Below are positions 9,842 to 17,023 of a stretch of DNA of 17,023 bases, piece after piece. A model generated the notes under the pieces. That model saw only the letters and a list, made by a program, of their open reading frames with translations, was not told the DNA's origin and made no database searches. Position numbers and translations under genes: made by a program. The stretch is from Glomus cerebriforme (Eukaryota; Glomeromycota; Glomeromycetes; Glomerales; Glomeraceae), in the NCBI GenBank assembly GCA_003550305.1, contig QKYT01000071.1, positions 235,934 through 252,956 on the forward strand, in the 5' to 3' direction. Position 1 is the stretch's first letter, and each line of letters starts with the position of its first letter.

Positions 9842-10065
9842 TACTAGGTAACGGGAACCGTTGGATTGTCCGAAGCATTAAATTAAGATGTATCACAAAA
9901 CTCAAAAAAAGGGGTAAATTTAAAAAACTAAAAATAGAATTCAAAATGTTATTGTAAACACGTGAAATCACAACAATGCATATTATTGGTTGATCACGCG
10001 TGCGGACAGACGGACATTGCATCACAATGAGTCTAACCGAAGATGTCCGAAGCGTAGCTGAGGAC
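9842..10065. repeat. Putative short transposable-element remnant
   Basis: The left part reads TACTAGGTAACGGGAACCGTT followed closely by TGTCCGAAGC (to 9876). The right end reads TGTCCGAAGCG, then AGGAC at 10061-10065. The left motif recurs in altered form at 15595-15627, and the TGTCCGAAGC-type motif recurs on the opposite strand at 735-749. No target-site duplication could be fixed, so the boundaries are approximate. Confidence 0.35.
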
Positions 10066-10550
10066 AAATTATGTTAAAATAAATGTTTTTTACAATTTTA
10101 ACTATGCATTTAATGCATCAAAATTTTGAAAGAACTATTGTATTGAATATTTGGTACAAATCACTTTACATTATTTTTTACTTAAACTTAATTTGCCTTT
10201 GTTAAATAGTCTCAGAGACTCATGATACAATACAACATTTTTAAATTTTCAGGAGAAAATCATATTTATTAAAATATCTATAATTCCTGAAATATTTATA
10301 ATTCAAAAATTGAAATCAGAAATTTAAAAATAGATGAGTTTTCTGACAAAATAAAAAACTTTGACAATTATTTCAAATAATTTCCTCATTTGGTTTTAAA
10401 AAAATATATTTTTTAAAGTAACGATCTCAAAAATTTTCAATATTTTTCTCAAAATCTGTATGAACGGCTCTTTTAAAATTTGTTGTTCTTGTAATTATAA
10501 TATAATAATGCTGCTTATATTGTTAACAAAAGTTCCAGGACGTTTATATG

Positions 10551-11089
10551 TTTCACAATCCAGTCTAAAAAAGTGTGCGTAGTCTATTACCGTAAAGCGT
10601 ACCCTTCTTGGATTTTTAAGTAATAAAAAACTATATTATTCGATTTTTTTTTATGCTTTTACAAAAATGTTTATTCTATTTTATAGCTATTTGATAGTAT
10701 CCCGATCATAGCTTCTGATCATAGTACCCCAAAAATCTATAGAATGTATTGTATCCTGGGTATTATATAGAACGCTTTACGGTAATTGATACTATATAAT
10801 TATGCTTATAATATAGTTAACCATATTTATTTAAGTATTTGGAATTTAATAGAATTTACTGTGCCATGCGATTTAAAATTTATAATTTATTCAAATATTT
10901 TATTAAATTAGGCATACTTTTTTGGATATTTCATTATAAAAATAATTTATATATATTTATCCGAGCATGCGATAATTTAAGATGCACACAGTATGCATAA
11001 TCTACAAGTTTATCAAGTTTTTACATTTCACAGTTTTGTGAAATCATGCTATACTGAACTCGATAGGATAAGTAGACTGGATTGTGAAA
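10551..11089. repeat. Element bounded by a perfect 17-bp inverted repeat
   Basis: TTTCACAATCCAGTCTA at 10551-10567 is exactly matched by its reverse complement at 11073-11089. The 539-bp interior has no coding sequence, as in a non-autonomous DNA transposon. No clear target-site duplication is seen at the edges. A second inverted pair (10586-10786) is nested near its left end. Confidence 0.5.
10586..10786. repeat. Nested element bounded by a perfect 15-bp inverted repeat
   Basis: ATTACCGTAAAGCGT at 10586-10600 is exactly matched by its reverse complement at 10772-10786. The span of 201 bp and lack of coding content fit a MITE-like element. Confidence 0.5.
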
Positions 11090-11371
11090 GGAATAACCAT
11101 CTTTTATATAATTATAATCAGTTGAGCATCTTTACAAAAAATGTAAATTGAGATTAATTTTAATTTTAGGATCGAAAAATGCTAAGTAGTTCACTGGTTA
11201 AACCAAAATAATATATGCATGAATTTCAATAGAAAATTGTTTAATAATAATAAATTTTATTTAATATTACACAAAATTTTAGCCTAAATTAACCAGTTTA
11301 GTCAGTATTAAATACATTTAACTGACATTAATATAATCCTAATCTGAGTTTTGTGAATTAAGATTAAAATA

Positions 11372-11458
11372 TTATTCTCGATCGATCTTTAAAAGATCAT
11401 ACATTTTACTAATTCTATTATGCGATCTCCATCTTTCCTCATCTCTCGGCAATTCACC
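11372..11458 (-). CDS. Candidate alternative last exon of BTB-TLDc copy B
   Basis: The minus-strand sequence GELPRDEERWRSHNRISKMY-DLLKIDRE ends in TAA at 11374-11372. It is preceded by ATACACAG, a good acceptor. Joining CAG (11638-11636, end of EVFQ) through a 177-nt intron 11635-11459 keeps the frame and gives a 485-residue protein. The peptide repeats the ELPxDEExW motif of the unspliced tail (ELPKDEEMWELYN), so the two tails look like duplicated exons. Another possibility is that this frame, open from 11533, joins through a very short 39-nt intron after GIHA. Which tail is used cannot be told from DNA alone. Confidence 0.5.
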   Translation of the reverse strand, partial: GELPRDEERWRSHNRISKMYDLLKIDRE

Positions 11459-11548
11459 CTGTGTATTCAGATGCAATTTCGCATTACTATCAAAAATATT
11501 CGCGATTAATATTTTCTTCCTTCTAGCCGGAGCTTAACTGGTCTATAT

Positions 11549-13083
11549 TCATAGATAACTTATATTATTACCTGCATGAATACCATTATACAATTCCCAC
11601 ATTTCCTCATCCTTCGGCAATTCCTTTTTAATTACCTGAAATACTTCATAGTCTTCTACTGCAAAATCTTCAGGAATTTTTAAATTAGGATAGCGATACC
11701 CATCACTATAAACTTTAAAGTACCAATTATTATTATTGCAATATAAATTACCCATGGTTGGTCCCCAATCATAATGACACAAAATAGCTTTGTTTGTATT
11801 ATTAACATAACCTAATTTTGCAGTAGAAATATCTTTTCCATTTGTAAAATTGAAAATAAAACTATCAGATGTAGTTTTCCAACAATCTCCACTCCAATCA
11901 AGCGGATTATACCCTCCTATTAATTGTGTTGAATTTTTAACTCTTGCTATCCAAATAGTAGCGCCTTTATTATCACAATTTCTATGAAAAGATTCAGGAT
12001 CTATTCCATTCCGACTTGAACGATATAATAATTTAAAATCATAAGGAATATTTTTTCTATTATAAAAAGAAGAACCTTTTTTATCAATCCATGAAGAAAA
12101 AAGAGGGACATGATTTGATTTAATTAAAATTGAATTTAAATTTGATTTTCTTGAAAGAGGTAAATTAGTTTTAGGTTTCATATTAGGAACTATATGAAAT
12201 TCCAAAAGATCATGAATCAAATCTTGTGGCAAAATATCTTTATAACAATAAACCTTGTAAAAGAAATCTGTAGGTTCAATATCATAAAATCGAATTAAAG
12301 GAATAAGTCTGTACAACCCATTCTTAATTTTTGTAATATCTTCTTTATTCCATTTTGTTGGATCATTCTTTACATTTTGTTGAGCAAAACACCATCTCAA
12401 TAAATTTTCCCAAATATCAATTTCATCTATATTAAAATCATCCCTTTTCAACAATAATTCCATCAAAGGAGCTTTTAAATCAACAAATTTGTCAGAACAA
12501 AATAAAATATTAGGTTCTTCACAAACTTTTTTAAAACAAAAATTGAATAAATCAGTAAACTCTTCATGTTGATAAACAGTTTCAAGAATGTCAGTTGGAT
12601 CTTCATGCAAAAATTCGGTTTGATGTTTAATCAAAAATTCTTGAATATGGGAAAGCAATGAATGGATATTAAGCTCATCAACAGCTAACAACAATTTCAA
12701 TACATCAGAACCTTGTAAATTCTTCAATTCAATATTTCCACAATAAATAAACCTAATTTAAAATATTGTTAGAAATATATTTTATTTTTTTTTTTTAAAA
12801 AAAAAAAATTATTATTACTTATATATTACCTAAGAATAATATCAAATAATTTTGGTGAAATATTTGGTTTTCTCAAAATAAATTTTCCATCCTTTTTTTC
12901 AGACCATTTGTTCGAAAATGCAGTATGAAAATATTGAGACCTAACGCATAAAATACTTGAATGTGCATGAATTTCTTTAACATTTGGCTCTTCTCCAGCA
13001 TAAATAATAACATCATATCCTACTTCTGTTTTGAAAAGTTTTTCATAATCATTAGTTAACTCTGGCCAAAATTCTGAAGACAT
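11549..13083 (-). CDS. BTB-BACK-TLDc domain protein (copy B), 2 exons
   Basis: Exon 1 is 13083-12830 and exon 2 is 12752-11549. The 77-nt intron splits the same Arg codon as in copy A, and exon 1 is the same length (254 nt). The product is 485 residues. I chose MSSEFWPEL as start because copy A begins there; a frame extending upstream to 13149 reads a run of lysines from the T tract and is not credible. BTB (about 23-115), BACK-like (about 123-265) and TLDc (about 298-458) follow in order, with GATIWIARVKNSTQLIGGYN and GPTMGNLYC as TLDc marks. Exon 1 differs from copy A at 16 of 85 residues by eye. Unlike copy A the frame runs on past EVFQVIKK for 24 residues (ELPKDEEMWELYNGIHAGNN, then ISYL). 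This may be a genuine tail or a retained intron (see 11372-11458). The role is likely a substrate adaptor, inferred from the domains. Confidence 0.92.
12785..12808. repeat. T12/A12 palindrome inside the intron of BTB-TLDc copy B
   Basis: A perfect 24-nt palindrome in the 77-nt intron 12829-12753. The matching intron of copy A (9387-9304) has no such element, so it was gained or lost after the duplication. Confidence 0.85.
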
Positions 13084-13149
13084 TTTTTTTTTTTTTTTTT
13101 TTACTGTAATAAAAACAAGTTGAGTTGACGTCTTATTTGTAGCACACAA

Positions 13150-13974
13150 TATATAATAAATGGATATCCAGTGTTACGTTAAAAAAAAAAATTAACTATG
13201 TGCGTGTAACATGATCTTCTAAAACCATTTAATTAATATATATATATATATATTTTTATAAAGAGTTGTTGCAAAAAATTACTAATAAAATTTTTTTTAA
13301 GCATAAAAAATCGGTAGTTGCCGATCAATACAATAGATTAAAACAATGGTGTGGGCCATACCAATCGTATGATCAATTTCAGAAAATTTTTTGCGCCGTG
13401 CTGCGCCGAATCGGAATCGGTGTTTTTTTTTAATTAAATTATATCCTTTTCTTCCCCTCTTTTGGTAGTTTTTCATTTTTCATTTATTTTTTTCCGATTA
13501 TGATACATGATCAATTTTTTCATTAAATATTAACTGCTCTTCTTTTTTTTTTACAGTTTAGATTCAAAATGGGAATTCGAAACGGTCGGATGCTGCGTCG
13601 TGTTGCGCCTAATCGGTAATTTTTTCTTTGATTATTTTTTTGTTTTTACCTCGATTACTTCGATTATTCGAATTCTTTGACTAAAAAAATCATCTTTTTT
13701 TACTCTCCTTTTTTTTTACAATTTAGCTTCGAAATGGTAATTCGAAACGGTCAGGTGCTGCGGGTCATCACGCTGCGACGCATCAGAATCCTCTAATTAG
13801 CAGTGTTATTGCAAACTTTATTTCATAAAGAGTTCAATTAGTTTTTAATAAAATCACTGTTATAAAGCAAGAAGCAAGAAAAAAGTAATATGGAATTATA
13901 ATTGTAATTATAATCGTACATTCAAAAATACTTAATGTTCCATTTTATAATGAAAAAGTTCTTCGATTCTTAAT
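13150..13974. other. Spacer upstream of BTB-TLDc copy B with GC-richer repeats
   Basis: A long T run (13084-13102) directly precedes the ATG of copy B, and a TATTATATAT-like stretch near 13149-13158 is a weak TATA candidate. An AT dinucleotide repeat lies at about 13236-13252. The direct repeats at 13393-13762 are described separately. No gene is supported. Confidence 0.5.
13393..13762 (+). repeat. Degenerate direct repeats with exon-like edges
   Basis: Three related units occur. 13563-13597 and 13728-13762 match at 31 of 35 positions (TTCNAAATGGNAATTCGAAA as core), 165 bp apart. The GC-rich block 13393-13417 matches 13595-13620 (GCGCCGTGCTGCGCCGAATC against GCGTCGTGTTGCGCCTAATC). Unit 2 is preceded by TTTTTTACAG and followed by ATCG/GTAATT. 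Unit 3 is preceded by ACAATTTAG. The units therefore look like exons, but the short peptides are not recognised and change frame between units. This may be a repeat family carrying splice-like signals. Confidence 0.5.
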
Positions 13975-14289
13975 ATGCAAAAGGCGTTTTTAAATAGGCA
14001 TTGTATTTTATCCTACCCTTTGATATTATTCCTCTTCACAAGTTTTCTTTTCCGAACACTTCTAAATACTACAAAACTTTATTGCATACCAAAATTTCGT
14101 TCCTACTGCGCCATAGCTTCCAGTGTTTTTTTTTTATCATTTCAGATTTTGATAAAAAAATTTATCTTAGTTTTTATGCTTAATTTTTTAATTAATCACC
14201 ACACTTTATTTATCCGTATACATGGTCCATTTGTCTTATAATTACATAATTGATGACTGCGACTATTTGTTACTCCCGCCCCTCTTTCA
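13975..14289. other. Low-complexity stretch without a supported gene
   Basis: Two overlapping plus-strand frames run here. One reads FDIIPLHKFSFPNTSKYYKT, which has some protein-like character, and TTTTATCATTTCAG at 14134-14147 could be a splice acceptor. No family is recognised and no start or partner exon is evident. It may belong to the same decayed gene as 14290-14560. Confidence 0.3.
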
Positions 14290-14560
14290 ATTCAATCAGA
14301 AGGGTTCAAGGCCGATGATAAAATCACCATAGTTTACAAGACTACTTTCAACCTTCCTGCTTACTTGCTTAGTATTGAATGAAGAAATTTGTTTGTCGTC
14401 AACACAACTTAAAAGGGATCCCGACTCGTTGGAATGGAATTACATTTATGAGACTGAAGGAAAATTAGTTAATAATTTCAATCCTGGAACTAGGTGTTAT
14501 CTGATGATTTTCGATAATATTTTTAGAATCTGTGGATTTTATCATGTTGAGAATCTGCAA
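14290..14560 (+). pseudogene. Unassigned decayed coding sequence with a frameshift
   Basis: One frame reads SIQSEGFKADDKITIVYKTT, then FNLPAYLLSIE, and hits TGA near 14379. The next frame continues NEEICLSSTQLKRDPDSLEW, NYIYETEGKL, NNFNPGTRCYLMIFDNIF and GFYHVENLQ, up to a possible donor (CAA/GTATAT) near 14560. The two peptides abut at the frame change, and base composition is less AT-rich than the surroundings, so a single-base indel in a once-coding exon is the simplest reading. I do not recognise the family. A real two-frame arrangement through an unseen intron is less likely because there is no room for one. Confidence 0.42.
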
Positions 14561-14584
14561 GTATATATATATATATATTTTTAA

Positions 14585-15006
14585 TTAAATAAAATAAAAA
14601 TGTTTAAAATTTTTTAATTTATAAAGTTTAAAAGTGTACAAATTGTAATACAATGGAAACTCCTGTTTGGAGATTTTTTTTTATAAATAATTATTAATTA
14701 TTAATTAATTTGAGATTCGATATTTAGTTTTAGAAAATATAAAATTAATAGACCCGTGGTAGAAATAAATGGTGATATAAGAAGAGAAGGCAAAAGAAGG
14801 AATTTTGAATATACAAATAATATATTATACAAATCATATTTATTAAGAACAAATAGAATTTTTTTAAAAAAAATAAATAAATGATTTACTAAGATTTTAT
14901 TTAACATCTTACCACTTAATATTTTTCATTTTAAATAAAAAATTTGATGGAATTGATTTTATTTAACGAAAGTAACTTAACGGTATGCGCAGTGATTTCA
15001 TGTTGA
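14585..15006. other. AT-rich spacer
   Basis: Mostly A/T runs. A 51-codon plus-strand frame near 14728-14883 includes RPVVEINGDIRREGKRRNFE, which looks somewhat protein-like but has no start, no recognisable family and no clear splice sites. It could be a decayed upstream part of the F-box-type relic that follows. Confidence 0.3.
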
Positions 15007-15327
15007 AAAACTCTCCCAGAAAAATATTATACGATAAAGAAGACAGAACATTATATATATTTTGAGAAAAATTCAATACTTTTTCCTCTTGGATTAAGTA
15101 AATTATTCGAAATATTAACTAAGTTATCACCGACTAGTTTGTTTAATTTTAAATTCTATAAATTCTATCATTCTTATTCTAATTTAGAATCTTTAAAATT
15201 ATTCTTTGATAATTGGAAAGATAGACATCCTACGTTATTGCAAATTAGAATTCCAAAAAATTATTTAAGTTTAATAGAAGAGTATAAAGCAAAAGGAATA
15301 ATTAAAAAATATGATGGATTTTCTTGA
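15007..15327 (+). pseudogene. C-terminal fragment of an F-box/LRR-type protein
   Basis: An open frame runs from just after a TGA at 15004 to the TGA at 15325-15327. It reads PLGLSKLFEILTKLSPTSLF, YSNLESLKLFFDNWKDRHPT and LIEEYKAKGIIKKYDGFS. In Rhizophagus the large F-box family commonly ends this way (a last LRR-like stretch, an FFDNWKxRHP motif, then IEEYKxKGIIKKYD); that is from memory. There is no F-box, no N-terminal half and no in-frame ATG close to the opening, so this is about one fifth of a typical protein. It is best read as a pseudogene remnant whose reading frame happens to be intact over its last 107 codons. Confidence 0.65.
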
Positions 15328-16524
15328 CAATTTTTGAATGGTCTAAAAAGAAAAAGGTTTAAAGACTTAAATTTTGTTTTTTACTTATTTATTTTTTTTT
15401 TTTGCAATTGTTAATGAATATTTACTAATAAATTATCAATAAGCATTCGAGCATAACATTCAAGAATGCATTCATAAATTCAATGAAAATATTGTTAACC
15501 GTTAAATCATGAATGTTAACAATAATATTATGGATTATTACAAGATTGTTCGCCTTCAATTATTCACGTTAAAGGGAATCTAAACCATGTATACTACTAG
15601 GAAATGGGAACCGTTATGAGTCCGGAGATAGATGGACGCGATAAACAAAAACCCATTGCACGTGATCATAGTACGATTTGATTGGCTTGGACAGGAACGC
15701 TTGTCACCCACGTGACTGAAATTTTTTCATAGTGTATAGAAATATAGACAAACAAACAATGATCAGTGATCAACTACTGATTTTGATCACGTTTCGGGAT
15801 TTAACTTTTAAGCGGGCACGGCTGTACTACTATACTCAATAAACAAACAGTACAGTCACATAACTCCGCATAAGGCTGGCCAACATATTGTGAAAGAGCT
15901 TTTTTGATTGTGACGCATGATTTATATCATTTAAATTATTTACTGTAAATATTTAGATTGGTCATTTTAACAATTTAAGTTATTATATAATTAATTAAAA
16001 AGCTGATTTATAGGATATACTTAATATATAATATAATAATACTATAAAAATTAAGCTGATTTATTATTAATTGATTTATTCTGAAATTGATTTCTATCTT
16101 TTTTTTTTTTTAGTTTTAAACTTTTAATAGTATTTTGAGTAGCAAATGTCAATATGCTTTTGGGATTACAAACTTTTTATCCTTACTTATAAGTTGATAT
16201 ATAATTACTGCCTTAATTAATAATTTTGTCTCAAATATAAATAATCTCCTATTATAAATCAAAAATCTATTTTAATAACCATTTGATAATTTTGATTACT
16301 ACTAAGAATCTGATTTTAAATTAGTTTTTATGCTCATATATTATCTAGTTTAAGCCTATCTGCTATCTTAAAATCTTTAAGTTTTATTAGAAATTATTTG
16401 TAGTCAATAAATTCACTATTTTATTAAATTTAGAGTCTTAATTCACAATCCTAAAAGAAAATATTTCCACTAATTTAAAAATACTAAAATTTCGATTTCA
16501 TTTTTCAAAAAATTAAATATTACT
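15328..16524. other. AT-rich spacer with repeat-like patches
   Basis: No gene is seen. At 15488-15520 GTTAAC-centred arms (AATATTGTTAAC and GTTAACAATA) could form a hairpin. At 15595-15627 the TACTAGGAAATGGGAACCGTT motif echoes 9842-9876. 15640-15860 is a GC-richer patch with several TGATCA and CACGTG words but no open frame. From 15900 to 16500 the DNA is plain AT-rich. Confidence 0.5.
15595..15627. repeat. Second copy of the GGGAACCGTT repeat motif
   Basis: TACTAGGAAATGGGAACCGTT followed by TCCGGAG matches the left part of the element at 9842-9876. The flanking sequences differ, so only a short end or conserved core is shared. Confidence 0.35.
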
Positions 16525-16723
16525 GTTGTAGCCCAAATGTGATTTTGTTCCGAACATGATTTGGGATATTCCTGTTGTAGTCCAAACTTTACCATGTCCC
16601 AAATCAACCCATCGGCCTAAATCATTGGACCATTACAATAATGCCTTAAGACAGTACCAACGATACTTTCCTAATTTAGGCTGATGGGGTTGATTTGGGA
16701 CATAAGTCGATTTGGGCTACAAC
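16525..16723. repeat. Compound inverted-repeat element (MITE-like)
   Basis: The outer arms GTTGTAGCCCAAAT (16525-16538) and its exact reverse complement (16710-16723) bound 199 bp. Inside, 16596-16622 pairs with 16674-16701 over 27 positions with one mismatch and one inserted base (core GTCCCAAATCAACCCAT). The left arm is also present as a diverged direct copy at 16572-16587 (CCTGTTGTAGTCCAAA). A foldback transposon or palindromic repeat fits; no coding content. Confidence 0.65.
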
Positions 16724-16820
16724 ATTCCCAAATCAAAATTTTGATTTCGTACTTCCCAAATCAGAATTATCGATTTGGAATATCCATATCCGAAATGTAA
16801 TTGTATTCCATACCCAACTT

Positions 16821-17023
16821 GGGATATCCCAAATCAGATCTGGAGCATGGTCAGGTTTGGTACACCCAATGCCCTAAATTCAACCATATTCCAAATCCAT
16901 CTGAGTAAATTTGGGAAGTTCAGGTTTGGAACATGTAATGCCAAACCTGACTATAATCCAAATTTACTTAGATGGATTTGGGATATTTCAAATCTGATCT
17001 GGAACATAGTCAAGTTTGAGTGT
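16821..17023. repeat. Direct and inverted repeat block cut by the window end
   Basis: A 40-nt sequence at 16821-16860 (starts GGGATATCCCAAATCAGATC) recurs at 16980-17019 with about eight differences, most of them C-to-T or G-to-A. Between the copies, 16891-16914 and 16958-16981 are inverted partners with one mismatch in 24, and CAGGTTTGG/CCAAACCTG (16921-16929 and 16941-16949) forms an inner hairpin. The block shares the words GATTTGGG and CCCAAATC with the element just upstream, so both may be one family. It likely continues past 17023. Confidence 0.65.

Larger units (their letters stand above)
9720..11371. other. Spacer between the two BTB-TLDc genes, rich in repeat remnants
   Basis: No gene is seen. 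The open frames at 9760-10067 on both strands have no family resemblance and lie over a repeat-like patch, with CGGGAACCGTT near 9852 and TGTCCGAAGCG near 10044. Two inverted-repeat pairs, described separately, span 10551-11089 and 10586-10786. The rest is plain AT-rich sequence. Confidence 0.55.

Noticed and set aside
9760..10067. Overlapping open frames on both strands
   Set aside because: They cover a repeat-like patch, show no recognisable motif and have no splice partners.
13084..13149. N-terminal extension of BTB-TLDc copy B
   Set aside because: It reads through a long T run as poly-lysine and is missing from copy A, which starts at the equivalent of MSSEFW.
14300..14315. GGTTCAAGGCC as a possible tRNA T-arm
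   Set aside because: No matching acceptor stem, D-arm or anticodon arm is found upstream, and the sequence falls in a protein-like frame.
14701..14907. Minus-strand 68-codon open frame
   Set aside because: It is built from F/L/I/N codons as expected for random AT-rich sequence; no motif.
16695..16877. Plus-strand 60-codon open frame
   Set aside because: It lies wholly within the palindromic repeat block.
1..17023. CRISPR array, bacterial operon or prophage features
   Set aside because: No regularly spaced short repeats are seen, and the genes are intron-split and eukaryotic in character.

Overview
The window looks like nuclear DNA of an arbuscular mycorrhizal fungus of the Rhizophagus type (Glomeromycota). 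The base composition is very AT-rich. Genes are split by short GT-AG introns of about 65-100 nt, with donors mostly GTATNN or GTAANN. Two genes encode the BTB-BACK-TLDc proteins that are hugely expanded in these fungi, and there are relics of a LINE-type reverse transcriptase and of an F-box protein. The genus is inferred from remembered family resemblance; no search was run.

Layout. 1-1068 is AT-rich spacer. 1069-2201 (+) is a seven-exon gene that I reconstructed exon by exon into a 235-residue XPF/ERCC1-family pseudonuclease. It best resembles FAAP24, the FANCM partner, with the meiotic protein SPO16 as the alternative. 4192-3015 (-) is a five-exon gene for a 276-residue protein with about six membrane segments. 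Three of its four introns carry a T-run/A-run palindrome. 5100-5230 holds an unidentified coding relic. 6355-5456 (-) is the frameshifted C-terminal end of a LINE polyprotein.

9641-8163 (-) and 13083-11549 (-) are two paralogous BTB-BACK-TLDc genes with the same exon layout, separated by about 1.9 kb of repeat-containing spacer. The second has a plausible alternative last exon (11458-11372) that repeats the ELPxDEExW motif of its read-through tail. 13393-13762 holds GC-richer direct repeats. 14290-14560 is an unassigned frameshifted coding relic, and 15007-15327 is the C-terminal fragment of an F-box-type protein. The right end, from 16525 to the window edge, is a nest of inverted and direct repeats and probably continues outside the window.

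The genes do not form a pathway. The DNA-repair candidate, the membrane protein and the BTB-TLDc pair look like independent transcription units in a repeat-rich, gene-poor stretch. The results most worth checking are the FAAP24-like gene, the duplicated last exon of the second BTB-TLDc gene, and the palindromic homopolymer pairs inside introns.
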